Source of the DNA: CAYYFX01 sp964571855
GTDB lineage: Bacteria > ARS69
Direction of reading: 5' to 3'
DNA: 64,000 bases
Assembly: GCA_964571855.1 (NCBI GenBank)
Contig: CAZNDO010000017.1
Location: forward strand, 19,788 to 83,787
The number at the start of each line of letters is the position of its first letter. The stretch's first letter is position 1. The notes under the pieces are model-generated. The model did no database searches. It was not told where the DNA came from and saw only the letters and a program-made list of their open reading frames with translations. This document shows, piece by piece, positions 1 to 8,807 of the stretch. A program made the translations under genes and the position numbers.

Positions 1-63
1 GCGCGGGTGACCGCGGTCAGCACGAACGACAGCGGCCACACGCACGCGGTCACGTTCAACTGA
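1..63 (+). CDS. C-terminal fragment of a protein running in from the left edge
   Basis: Frame 1 is open from the first base to a TGA at 61-63 and encodes about 20 residues ending in SGHTHAVTFN. The Ser/Thr/His-rich end resembles the tail of a secreted protein, but too little is present to name it. It converges on the subtilase gene and overlaps its stop codon by a few bases. Confidence 0.45.
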   Translation, partial: ARVTAVSTNDSGHTHAVTFN

Positions 64-2413
64 CGTCGCGTCCGGCGCGCGCCACCTCGAACGTGATGCG
101 ACCGAGCTGCCGGCCGTCCACGACCTGATCGATCGCGAGCGGCGTCCAGTCGAAGGCCGATCCCGCCGGAACGGTCACGCGCACGAGGACCTCGGCGTCG
201 TCGTCCGCGTCGAGCCGGAGACGCAGCGGCCGCCGGCGCAGCTCGCCGAGCGTCCACGTGCCGGACGCCCCGGCGAGCCGCGCGGCGTCCATGGCCACGT
301 GCGCCCCGTCCGGCAGGCCCGACCCGAACCGCAGCTCGTGCTGCGCCGGTCCCTCGGGCATCCCGCGCAGCCGCATGCGGAAGCGCGCGTCCTCGCCCGG
401 GACCGGCGCGCGCCGCTGCCGGCTGAGCATCCGCAGCCGCCCCGAACCCCGGAGGAAGGCGAGATATTCCTCCGTCGACGCCTCCGCGTGCGGGAGCCCG
501 TTCCCCTCGGCCTCGTCCGCGATCCCCGCGATCCAGCTCAGCGGCCCGCCCGGGATGTCCGCGGGAAGCGACCACGGCTTCGAGACCTTCACGCCCCCGG
601 AGGGGACGCCGTCCACGGCCATGCGGCCAAGCGGCCGCCAGAACCGCGGGTGCAGGAACGGGGACGGCTCCGACCACCACAGCGCAACCTCCACGTCCTG
701 GACCTCGGGCGTCCGGTTCCGCACGCGAACGCGCACGCTGCCCCCGGGCGACGCATCGGCGGGTGCGAACGCCTGGTGGCGCATCTCGGGATGGTCGAAC
801 GGTGGCGGCGGCGGACCCGGGCGCGGGACGAGGATGTCCGGGCAGAGGAACTTGTAGAAACGGTGGGCGCGATCGTTCAGTTCCGTCAGCTCGTCCATCA
901 GGAGCACGCGCGCCGCGGAAGGAAGCTCCAGCGCGGCCTTCGCAAGATCCGGCTGCGGGCCGATCCGATGCGTGGCCTCCTCCTCGTAGTACGGGTCCTC
1001 CGGGCGGAACGTCTGCGGCCAGCCGAAGTCCTCGTTCCGCAGGAGATCCCGCAGCGCCTGCGGCTCGGCGGGCGGACCCTCCGCCGCGCCGTCCACGCCG
1101 AGACGGCGTTTGTGCGCGGCCTGGAGCAGCGCCACCACTCCCCCGACGATGGCGGTGGCCGCGGACGTGGCCGAGAACCAGCGCGCCACCACCTCCGTGG
1201 CCGGGCAGCCCGGGTTCAGGACCGCCCCGCCCAGGCCCGGTTCCCGCGAGCACGCCGTGACCTCCGCGGACGCGGACGCGTGGCAGTCCACCCGGGGCCC
1301 GTAGTTCGTGCCGTGGATGGCCTGACCATCCGATTCGCGCCAGCGCACACGCGTGGCGCCGTCGTCCCCCAGGGTGCCCCCGCCCACGACGATGGCGCCG
1401 GAGTCGTCGGCGGACGGGTCCCAGTCGAAGTACTCGCCGTCCGGATCGACTCCCTTGAAGGAACCCCCCAGGCTGCCCAGGCCGTTCCCGGCCGGTTCCA
1501 CCACGGCGATGCCGCGGCCGACGGCCACCTGGATGGCGCGGAAGACGTCCGGGTTGATCTCGACGGGGAACGACTTGGGCTCCCTCGACGTGGGCGCCAT
1601 GCTCCACTCGCCGGCCGCCGGGAGGAAGGCCTCGTGCTCGAGCACGAGCACGTCGCCCGCCACGAGCCCCTCGCCGGCGCCGGGCGTGTCGCCGAGCGCG
1701 CGGTCGATGGCCTCGCCCATGCTCGCCTCGTCCGGCACGGCGCTGAACGCAAGGCGCGCGCCGTACGCGATCCCGCGCGTCCCTTCCTCTCCGGACGACC
1801 CGAACGGCCGCGCTCCGATCACGCCGAGCGCCGCCGTGCCGTGGCGGTACGCGGTCTCGCTGCTCCCGGCGGGCATCGCGGGCATCGCGGTGTCCGCCAG
1901 GAACTCCACGTGCTGCAGCGACTCGTGCGGATCGTACGCGGTGTCGCAGACGCACACGCGCACGCCGGCGCCGTCGGTCTCGCTCCACAAGGCGGCCGGG
2001 CCCACGCCCACGGGCGATTCCGCGAGGTAGTCCTGCTGCGCCTGGTAGTCCGTCGCGACCGGCGAGCAAGGACGCGTGGGCAGCGCGAGCACGGCCTGCT
2101 CCACATCCGATCGGGCCCGCAGCCGCGCCAGCAGGTCGCGCACGTCGTCCACGTCCGCGGGCAGCCGGACGCGGAGGAACCGATCCAGGCTGCGGCCACC
2201 CCCCGGACGAGCGAGCGGATGACCCTGCGCGATCAGGCGGCGCGCGAAGCGCGGGAAGCTCATGCGGGGCACGGCGCCCTGCGGGAGCAGCCGGGCGAAG
2301 CGCACGAAGGGCGCCCCATCCTCCAGAAGCCCCTGGCCGCCCTGCTCCAGGACGGAGTCCCCCTCCGCGAGCTTCACGATCAGCTCGACCGGGATGCGGC
2401 GTGCGGGGCTCAC
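56..2413 (-). CDS. Subtilisin-like serine protease (peptidase family S8)
   Basis: Protein of 785 residues. The S8 catalytic set is complete: Asp157 in CDTAYD, His191 in YRHGTA, oxyanion Asn310 in PAGNG and Ser417 in SATSAA. The first 120 residues look like a propeptide or inhibitor-type region. The 300 or more residues after the catalytic domain contain a proline-rich linker and beta-rich, Ig/CARDB-like sequence (for example SVRVRVRNRTPEVQDVEVALW). I see no signal peptide, so export is not obvious. The start is a GTG overlapping the TGA of the upstream gene (GTGA); the open frame extends further but would cover the neighbour. It is the last gene of an ECF sigma-kinase-CHAT-membrane protein-protease operon, which suggests a role in a regulated proteolytic response. 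Family assignment is sure; the role is inferred. Confidence 0.88.
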   Translation of the reverse strand: MSPARRIPVELIVKLAEGDSVLEQGGQGLLEDGAPFVRFARLLPQGAVPRMSFPRFARRLIAQGHPLARPGGGRSLDRFLRVRLPADVDDVRDLLARLRARSDVEQAVLALPTRPCSPVATDYQAQQDYLAESPVGVGPAALWSETDGAGVRVCVCDTAYDPHESLQHVEFLADTAMPAMPAGSSETAYRHGTAALGVIGARPFGSSGEEGTRGIAYGARLAFSAVPDEASMGEAIDRALGDTPGAGEGLVAGDVLVLEHEAFLPAAGEWSMAPTSREPKSFPVEINPDVFRAIQVAVGRGIAVVEPAGNGLGSLGGSFKGVDPDGEYFDWDPSADDSGAIVVGGGTLGDDGATRVRWRESDGQAIHGTNYGPRVDCHASASAEVTACSREPGLGGAVLNPGCPATEVVARWFSATSAATAIVGGVVALLQAAHKRRLGVDGAAEGPPAEPQALRDLLRNEDFGWPQTFRPEDPYYEEEATHRIGPQPDLAKAALELPSAARVLLMDELTELNDRAHRFYKFLCPDILVPRPGPPPPPFDHPEMRHQAFAPADASPGGSVRVRVRNRTPEVQDVEVALWWSEPSPFLHPRFWRPLGRMAVDGVPSGGVKVSKPWSLPADIPGGPLSWIAGIADEAEGNGLPHAEASTEEYLAFLRGSGRLRMLSRQRRAPVPGEDARFRMRLRGMPEGPAQHELRFGSGLPDGAHVAMDAARLAGASGTWTLGELRRRPLRLRLDADDDAEVLVRVTVPAGSAFDWTPLAIDQVVDGRQLGRITFEVARAGRDVS

Positions 2414-3258
2414 GGGTACCACCAGGGCGGTTCCTGCGTCTTGCCCTCGGTGCTGCCGCCCTCGGGCTTCGCGGAGACGACCACGCGCGTGACCGCGGGG
2501 ATCGACACGCGGTCGAACCGGTCCTTCGAGTGGTCGCCGTCCGTGCTCTCCACGAGTTCCCACGCCTGGACCTCGAACGCGTCCCCGAACCAGAACTCGA
2601 ACTTCTTGTCGGTCCGGTACAGCCCGTCGGTCCCGGGCGCCTGCGTCGACTTCGCCGTGAACCCGCCCGGTCCTTGCCAGTACGAGATCACCGCACGCAC
2701 GCGCTCCATGTCCGGGTGGAGCTGCCGTCCGCGCTTGCAGACGTCCGAGACCTCCCCGGGACCGACCACGGCATCGGAGCCGCCGCAACCGTCGGCGACC
2801 TTCCTGTTGGGGAACAGCCAGAACGCCTCGTCCGGATCCAGCGGCGTCGGCGACTTCGCCAGGTCCTTCCAGCTCCCCACGATGTTGATCCAGACGAAGG
2901 GATCGCCGTCCGCCAGCCGGCTGGAGTAGACGACGGCGCCCGTGGCGTCGTACAGGGCGAGGCTGTCGAGCACGTAGTCCACGTCGGGGAAGTTCCCCAC
3001 CTGCACGAGGAACCCCGTCCAGAAGTAGGACGAGTCCTCCGACACCGTCCCCGCGTGATGGAAGCGGTTGTTGGTGGGGGCCCAGGTGGCCGCGTCCACG
3101 TGCTCGAGCACGAGGTTCGCGGCGCCGGTCGTCGTCGGCGCGGGCTCCCCCGTCACCGGAGTGACGGGCGACGGGCGCCAGGGCCATCGCCACAGGACGA
3201 TGACGAGCACGATGATCAGGATCGGACAGAACCAACGGCAGAACCAGCGTCCGCTCAT
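2410..3258 (-). CDS. Membrane-anchored protein of unknown function
   Basis: Protein of 282 residues. After a short N-terminus with two Trp-Phe-Cys repeats there is one membrane segment at residues 12-25 (ILIIVLVIVLW), then a Pro/Thr-rich linker and a soluble domain of about 240 residues. The domain is rich in Trp and Asp and has paired Cys (CGGSD, DVCKRG). I do not recognise it. The single anchor and polar domain suggest exposure to the periplasm. The ATG at 3258 has a good GGGAGGAAG site upstream. It lies between the CHAT protease gene (16 bases downstream of its stop) and the subtilase gene (GTGA overlap), so it probably works with those two proteases, perhaps as substrate, anchor or sensor; this is inference. 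Confidence 0.75.
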   Translation of the reverse strand: MSGRWFCRWFCPILIIVLVIVLWRWPWRPSPVTPVTGEPAPTTTGAANLVLEHVDAATWAPTNNRFHHAGTVSEDSSYFWTGFLVQVGNFPDVDYVLDSLALYDATGAVVYSSRLADGDPFVWINIVGSWKDLAKSPTPLDPDEAFWLFPNRKVADGCGGSDAVVGPGEVSDVCKRGRQLHPDMERVRAVISYWQGPGGFTAKSTQAPGTDGLYRTDKKFEFWFGDAFEVQAWELVESTDGDHSKDRFDRVSIPAVTRVVVSAKPEGGSTEGKTQEPPWWYP

Positions 3259-3274
3259 CGCTTCCTCCCGCGAC

Positions 3275-6247
3275 TCACTGCCAGTCGCCCACGGCCACGA
3301 ACGGACCCCAAGTATAGGGGTGCGCGTGCCCGGATTTCGACCTCTGCTTCGCGAGCATCTCCCGCGAGGCCTCCCGCACCGCCTGTGCCGTCGCGAGCCC
3401 GCGCGACCAGTGCGCGTCGTACACGTGTTGCATCCAGTCGCGCGTGGCCTCGTCATCCACGTCCCAGAGGCTCAGCAGGAGCGTGTGGACGCCGGCCAGC
3501 TCGAACGCGCGGCGCAGCCCCAGCACGCCCTCGCCGCGCCGGATCTCCCCGAGCCCGGTGTCGCACGCGGAGAGCACGGCCCACCGCGTTCCGGCGAGGT
3601 CCGACGTGGCGATTTCCTCCGCGGTCAGCACCCCGTCGTCCGGACCCTCCCGTCCGTTCGCGCCGGCAAGGGCCAGGCCGGACAGCGGCCACCGCCGGCC
3701 GCCGCCGGCCGGCGTGCGCACGACCGCCCCGATCCCGCGCGTGCCGGGCCGCGCCGCGTCCGGGGCGCCGTCCAGGAAGAAGCCGTGCGTGGCCAGGTGC
3801 ACCACCTCGCGGCCCTTCGCCCGCGCGATCACCGCGGACTCCGTGGCCTCGACACCGGCGAGAACCACCGGGGCGCCGAGTTCCGCCGCGGGCCAGGCGG
3901 CGCGCAGCGCGCGCACCTCCTCGCGCGTGCCGGGGAGCGGCTCGAAGCGCGGCAGGCGGCCGGCCGGGCGCGTGCCTTCGCCGTACGCCACATCCCCCAC
4001 GAAGAGCGCGCCGTTCACGGGACGATCCGGCCACGGCCGCAGGAGATCGCGCTCCGCCGAGAGCTGGTGGAAGCACGGGCCCGTCTCCACCAGCCACGCA
4101 TCCCCCGCGGCCGGGAGCGCCGCGAAGTTCACGAGGTGCAGCGAGCCGTCCGGCACGAGGATCACGGTGTCCGCGCCCGACACGCGCGGCGCCACCTTGT
4201 CCCACACGCTCGCCCGCAACGCGGCGCCGGCCGCGCGACATGCGCGCGCCGCCTCGGGGCCCGCGTCCGCCGCCCCGCGCTCGACGGACGCGCGCCACGC
4301 CGCCACGGCCGCGTCCACGCGGGCCGCGTCGTCGAGGTCCACGAGCTGCGGCCTCGCGCCCGCGGTGGCCACCCATGCCGCGTACCGTGCCGGCGCCCGC
4401 CCGTCGGCGCGGAGACGGACGAACGCCACCAGACCCGCGCGCGGCGGGATGGCCGCCAGCGCGGCGTCGCCGCCGATCTCCGGTCCGCTCCCGGACCCGG
4501 CCGCCCGGCGGGCGATCGCCCGTTCCGCGCGGTCGCGCCGCTCCACGGCGGCGTCGATCCGCGCGCGATGCGCGGCCTCGGCCACTCCCTCTCCGGGTCC
4601 CGCGACCAGCCGCTGGGCGAGCTCGCGGCTCGCGGCGCGCAGCTCCCGCAGCAGCCCGGGATCGGACGCCGCCGCGCGCCGGCGACGCAGCGTGTCCAGC
4701 ACGAGCGCGCGCGAGCGAACGAGGGCGTCGAAGACGCGCGCGTCCGCCGCGGGATCGGGGCGCGCGCCCAGGCGGAACCGGTGCGCCTGATCCAGCCCGC
4801 CGCCGCGGACGTCCGCGAAGCGGACCGCTTCCCCCTCGGGCAGGAGATCGATGGTCAGCTCGGCGTGCGCGCGCGCGACGGTCTCGGACCGCAGCGCCGC
4901 CGCCAGCGCCGCCGCGTCGTTCCCCGCGCCCGCCTCCGCGCGGGCGATCGCCTCGCACGCCTCGGCCACCCGGGGATTCGCCGGTCCCACGGTCCGCTCG
5001 AAGATCCCGAGCGCCTCGGTGGCCGCCGCGCGGGCCTTCCCGAACCGCGCCGCCTCCGTCTCCGCGCGCGCCAGTTGCAGGAGGGCGCTGCCCAGGAACA
5101 CGCTCTGCGTGCCGCGCCGGCGGATCTCCACGAGACGCGTCAGCTCGCGGACCGCCAGGTCCACCTGGCCGCGTTCCAGGTCCACCTGCCCCAGCCGCTC
5201 GAGGGACGCGGTGGTCTGCACGTGCTGCTCGCCCAGCCTCGCCTTGCGCACCGCGAGGGTCCGCTCGAGGAGGGCGCGCGCCTCGTCGGCGCGCCCCGCC
5301 GCGAGCAGCACGTCCGCCAGGTTCATGCGCGTCGACGCCACGGTCAGCCCGTCCTCGCCCTCCTCCTCGATCTGCGCGGCGCACACCTCGCGCAGGATCT
5401 CCTCCGCGCGCTCGTGCCGGCCGAGCGCGGACTGCACCAGGGCGAGGTTGTTGCGGCACGAGAGCGCGAGCGGATCGCCGGGGGGAAGGGACGCCAGCGC
5501 GGCCTCGTACTCGTCGCGCGCGGCGGCGTACTCGTCCAGCTGGAGCAGCGTTCCGGCGAGCCCGTTGTGCGCCCACGCCACGAGCGGATGCTGCGGCGCG
5601 GCGTTCCCCAGGACCTCGAGGCACTTCGCGTACACCTCGCGCGCCCGCTCGAAGTCGGCGCCCTCGCCGATGAGCCGCCCGTAGTTGTACAGCGTCTTCG
5701 CGTACGTCACCGGATCGCCCGCCGCGTCGATCGGCAGCACGCGCTCGAAGACCGCGGACGCCTCCTCCAGGAGGTCGCGGTCCACGTACAGGTTCGCGAG
5801 GATCTTGAACGACAGGGCGCGCGCCGCCTCGGGCGAGCCGGCCACGTCGTGCAGCGCCACGGCGCGCTCCGCCTCGCGACGCGCGGACTCGAAGTCCCCG
5901 GCGCGGTGGTAGGCCTGGGCGAGGCGGCTCGTGGCGGTGGCGGCGCGGGTGCGATCGCCGGTGGCCGCGGTGCGGCGCGCGAGCTGCAGCGCGAGGTCCA
6001 CGGCGTCCTCGCCGCCGCCCTTCACGGCGATGTCCACCATCTCCTGCAGGACCTCCAGCGCGAACTCCTCGTCCCCGCCCGCACCGGCGCGACTCCACAG
6101 CGCGCGCGCCCGGTCGCGGGCCTCCGCGAGCTGCCCGCCCCGGTGCAGCGACCGCACGGCGTCCAGCTCCGCGCGCGCGGCGTCGTCCACGGCGGGCGCC
6201 GGCGCGGCCGCGAGGGCCAGGAGGAGCACGAGCGCGAGGTTGCGCAT
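3275..6247 (-). CDS. Exported TPR-repeat protein with C-terminal CHAT protease domain
   Basis: Protein of 990 residues. It begins with a signal peptide (MRNLALVLLLALAAAPAPA), followed by about 450 residues of helical tetratricopeptide-like repeats (such as AYHRAGDFESARREAERAVAL), a helical spacer, and a caspase-like CHAT domain from about residue 690. The catalytic His lies in HLATHGFF (about 821) and the catalytic Cys in LSACDTGLG (about 895); both are present. CHAT domains are clan CD cysteine proteases that often act in prokaryotic conflict or cell-death pathways after activation through TPRs. ATG 6247 is chosen because GAGG lies just upstream; a GTG directly before it (6250) is possible. 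It follows the kinase gene by a few bases and precedes the membrane protein, so it is part of one operon with the subtilase. Confidence 0.88.
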   Translation of the reverse strand: MRNLALVLLLALAAAPAPAVDDAARAELDAVRSLHRGGQLAEARDRARALWSRAGAGGDEEFALEVLQEMVDIAVKGGGEDAVDLALQLARRTAATGDRTRAATATSRLAQAYHRAGDFESARREAERAVALHDVAGSPEAARALSFKILANLYVDRDLLEEASAVFERVLPIDAAGDPVTYAKTLYNYGRLIGEGADFERAREVYAKCLEVLGNAAPQHPLVAWAHNGLAGTLLQLDEYAAARDEYEAALASLPPGDPLALSCRNNLALVQSALGRHERAEEILREVCAAQIEEEGEDGLTVASTRMNLADVLLAAGRADEARALLERTLAVRKARLGEQHVQTTASLERLGQVDLERGQVDLAVRELTRLVEIRRRGTQSVFLGSALLQLARAETEAARFGKARAAATEALGIFERTVGPANPRVAEACEAIARAEAGAGNDAAALAAALRSETVARAHAELTIDLLPEGEAVRFADVRGGGLDQAHRFRLGARPDPAADARVFDALVRSRALVLDTLRRRRAAASDPGLLRELRAASRELAQRLVAGPGEGVAEAAHRARIDAAVERRDRAERAIARRAAGSGSGPEIGGDAALAAIPPRAGLVAFVRLRADGRAPARYAAWVATAGARPQLVDLDDAARVDAAVAAWRASVERGAADAGPEAARACRAAGAALRASVWDKVAPRVSGADTVILVPDGSLHLVNFAALPAAGDAWLVETGPCFHQLSAERDLLRPWPDRPVNGALFVGDVAYGEGTRPAGRLPRFEPLPGTREEVRALRAAWPAAELGAPVVLAGVEATESAVIARAKGREVVHLATHGFFLDGAPDAARPGTRGIGAVVRTPAGGGRRWPLSGLALAGANGREGPDDGVLTAEEIATSDLAGTRWAVLSACDTGLGEIRRGEGVLGLRRAFELAGVHTLLLSLWDVDDEATRDWMQHVYDAHWSRGLATAQAVREASREMLAKQRSKSGHAHPYTWGPFVAVGDWQ

Positions 6248-6253
6248 CACGCC

Positions 6254-7960
6254 TCAGGGAACGGGGTTGTCCAGCTCCACGCGCCAGGTCCACGGGCCGT
6301 CGCGATCCGACGCATCGCGGATCCGCTCGAACACGCGCTCCAGGGGAGTGGCCGCGCGCACCGGCTCCCCACCCGTCCCCTTCACGACCCCGCCGATGCC
6401 GCGCACCCTGCGCGCCACCTGCTCCAGATCCGCGGGCGTGACCTCCACCGGGACACCGGCCGCGGCCTCCGGCACGTCCGCGATCGCCGCCTCCAGCGAC
6501 TCCAGCCGCTCCGTGGACGCGATCACGTACACGCGCTCGCGGCCGCCCGCGCTCGTGACCGCCCAGCTGGCCGCCGCGCCGTCCAGGCGGCCGGGCAGGC
6601 GGTGCGTCGCGCCGGCGGGAAGCGGGTTGTGCGCATCGGTCCCGCTCAGCGGGAACAGGAGGTGCACCTGCCCGGCATCGTCCTCGTTCAGCACGTACGC
6701 CCACACGTCCCGGCTGCCGCGCAGATCCAGGTTCAGCAGGTCCCCGGGACGGACGGATCCGCCGCTGGCCAGCTCGGCCGTCCCGGCGTCGCGCGTGCGC
6801 AGGAGCGCCGCGGTGACGTCGAGCGGCGGCGGCGCAAGGGAGCGCCACACGAGCACGCCGGTCAGCACCGCCGCCGCGCCGATCGCGACCGGCGCCGCCC
6901 AGCGACGCGCGAGCGAGCGCACGGGCGACACGCCGACGGACGCCGCGAGCGACCGCTCCATCTCGCCCGCGCTCCGGTACCGCTCCGCCGGGTCCCGCGC
7001 GAGGGCGCGCTCCACCACGGCCACGAACGCGGCCGGCGCGTCGGGCCGCGCGTCCCGCAGCGGCGTGAACTCGCCGCGGCGGTGACGGTCGCGCAGCTCG
7101 CGCGGCGACGTGGCATCCACCGGGTACCTCCCGGACACCAGCCGGTACAGCAGCACGCCCACCGCGTACAGGTCCGCGGCGGTGGCGCCCCGCTCGCCTT
7201 CGAACACCTCGGGCGCCAGGTACCGCGACGTACCCACGAACGCCTCGTGGTCCGGCAGCGACTCCACGCGGCGCGCGTCCACGGTGGTGCTGAAGTCCAT
7301 GAGCACGATGCGCCCGCCCTCCTCGCGCATCACGTTCGCGGCCTTCACGTCGCGATGCACGAGTCCGGCCGCGTGGACGGCAGCGAGCGCCTTCAGGACT
7401 TCCACCCCGATCGCCACCGCCTCACGCGGACCGAACGTGCCGCGCTCCTCGAGGCACTGCTCGAGGGTGCGCCCCTGCACGAGCTCCATCCAGATCCCGA
7501 CACGCCCGTCGCGGACGCGCGCGCCGTGCACCACCACCACGTTCGGATGCCGGATGCGCGCGAGCCCCTGCGCCTCGCGGAGCAGCGCCTGCGGGTCCGT
7601 GCCGCAGGTGCCCTTGAGGATCTTCAGCGCGACGTCCTTCTTCAGGTCCGGGTCGCGGGCGCGGTACACCTCGCCGCAGCCGCCGTGGCCGATGCGGTCC
7701 AGGATCTCGAGCGAGCCCCACGCGCGCAGGCGTTCGCCGGATCCTCCCTCGTCCGCGCGGGCCGGGGTGGCCGCGGGCTGCATGCGCTCCGTGGAGTCGA
7801 AGCCCAGCGGATCGCGCTGGATGGCGCCGAGCCGCTCGAGGACGCGCAGGTTCGCGATGAGCCGGCCGTCGTCCGTGTCGTCGATCTCCGCGTTCCAGTC
7901 CACGGGTTGCGCGTCCGCCACGGCGCCGGCGATGCGCTCCAGGCGATCCGGTGCCATCAT
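6254..7960 (-). CDS. Ser/Thr protein kinase with membrane segment and DUF4384-like domain
   Basis: Protein of 568 residues. A short N-terminal region is followed by a Hanks-type kinase domain (about 85-340): glycine loop GHGGCGEVY at 91-99, Lys113 in ALKIL, catalytic HRDVKAANV (Asp204) and APE at 250. The metal-binding DFG motif is DFS (222-224), a variation that usually still keeps the Asp. One membrane helix spans about 353-375. The outer part, from about 385, resembles DUF4384: it has DLLNLDLRGSRDVWAYVL and RVYVIASTE, a module common in kinases encoded beside CHAT proteases. The start ATG overlaps the ECF sigma stop (ATGA). It probably transmits a signal within the ECF-CHAT-subtilase operon. 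Confidence 0.9.
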   Translation of the reverse strand: MMAPDRLERIAGAVADAQPVDWNAEIDDTDDGRLIANLRVLERLGAIQRDPLGFDSTERMQPAATPARADEGGSGERLRAWGSLEILDRIGHGGCGEVYRARDPDLKKDVALKILKGTCGTDPQALLREAQGLARIRHPNVVVVHGARVRDGRVGIWMELVQGRTLEQCLEERGTFGPREAVAIGVEVLKALAAVHAAGLVHRDVKAANVMREEGGRIVLMDFSTTVDARRVESLPDHEAFVGTSRYLAPEVFEGERGATAADLYAVGVLLYRLVSGRYPVDATSPRELRDRHRRGEFTPLRDARPDAPAAFVAVVERALARDPAERYRSAGEMERSLAASVGVSPVRSLARRWAAPVAIGAAAVLTGVLVWRSLAPPPLDVTAALLRTRDAGTAELASGGSVRPGDLLNLDLRGSRDVWAYVLNEDDAGQVHLLFPLSGTDAHNPLPAGATHRLPGRLDGAAASWAVTSAGGRERVYVIASTERLESLEAAIADVPEAAAGVPVEVTPADLEQVARRVRGIGGVVKGTGGEPVRAATPLERVFERIRDASDRDGPWTWRVELDNPVP

Positions 7961-8520
7961 GACCCCTCCCCGTCGTTCATCTCCGCGGCCAGCGTGACCA
8001 GGCCGCGCGTGACCAGCATGCGCGCCGCGTCCGGCGACGGGAGGCCCAGCGCCTCGGCGAGCTGCGCGTACGCGTAGCCCATCTCCAGGCGCAGGACCAC
8101 CGCCTCGCGCTGCGCGGCGGTCAGCTTCTCCAGGGCGCGCTCGTAGCGCTCCAGCATCTCCGCGCGGATCACGCGCTCCAGGGGCGAGAGCTGCGGGGAG
8201 GCGTGCTCGTCGGACAGCGGCGCGGACTCGGGCTGCCGGCGCGTGCGGCGCACGTGGTCGCGGATCTGGTTCAGCACGGCGCGACGCAGGTAGACGAGCA
8301 GGGCGCCCTCGTGCCGGGACTCGAACGCCGGCAGGTGGCGCAGGGAGCGCACCAGCGTGTTCTGCACGAGGTCGTCCGTGTCCACGAGGTCGCGCGCGGC
8401 CGCGGGGAGGCGGCCGGTGGCCCAGCGCTGGAGCATGGGCACCATGCGCCGGAGCAGCCGCTCGCGCGCGGCGTCGTCGCCGTCGCGGATGAGTTCCAGC
8501 AGGCTGGCCGTGGACTCCAT
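7957..8520 (-). CDS. ECF-type RNA polymerase sigma factor
   Basis: Protein of 187 residues, the usual ECF length. Region 2 shows LVDTDDLVQNTLVRSLRHL and region 4 shows LTAAQREAVVLRLEMGYAYAQLAEAL, which carries the helix-turn-helix that reads the -35 element. ATG 8520 is preceded by GAGGAGCGGG. It is the first gene of the operon with the kinase, CHAT protease, membrane protein and subtilase. No classical zinc-finger anti-sigma gene follows; the kinase takes that place, as in ECF groups controlled by Ser/Thr phosphorylation. It probably directs RNA polymerase to its own operon or to stress genes. Confidence 0.9.
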   Translation of the reverse strand: MESTASLLELIRDGDDAARERLLRRMVPMLQRWATGRLPAAARDLVDTDDLVQNTLVRSLRHLPAFESRHEGALLVYLRRAVLNQIRDHVRRTRRQPESAPLSDEHASPQLSPLERVIRAEMLERYERALEKLTAAQREAVVLRLEMGYAYAQLAEALGLPSPDAARMLVTRGLVTLAAEMNDGEGS

Positions 8521-8807
8521 CCCGCTCCTCGCGTCCGGCCTGGACAGGGGACGACCGGTGTGCGGCGGCGACCCTGGGGGGCTGGCCGCCGGTGCAGCGT
8601 GGAGATCCGGGACCGAGGGTAGCGCCCAAAGCCGGAGCGCCGCAACCATCCGCGATGCCATGGGTTTCGTCCTCCCTGCCCGACCCAACGCCATCCGTCC
8701 GGGAACCGAACGCCGCGGGGGACGTCCGGAGGGTGCACGTTGCGGCCCCGGAACATCCGGGGCACACTCGACGCCCTTGCGCCCGGTCCCCGGCGCCCGA
8801 GGAGCCC

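Noticed and set aside
2414..3235. Upstream extension of the subtilase reading frame
   Set aside because: The extra frame is Arg-rich, has no family similarity and covers the real membrane-protein gene in another frame; the GTGA start at 2413 fits the operon.
3068..8077. Very long plus-strand open frame opposite the CHAT and kinase genes
   Set aside because: Composition (Arg/His/Gln-rich, no domains) is typical of antisense frames in GC-rich DNA; the minus-strand genes have full catalytic motifs.
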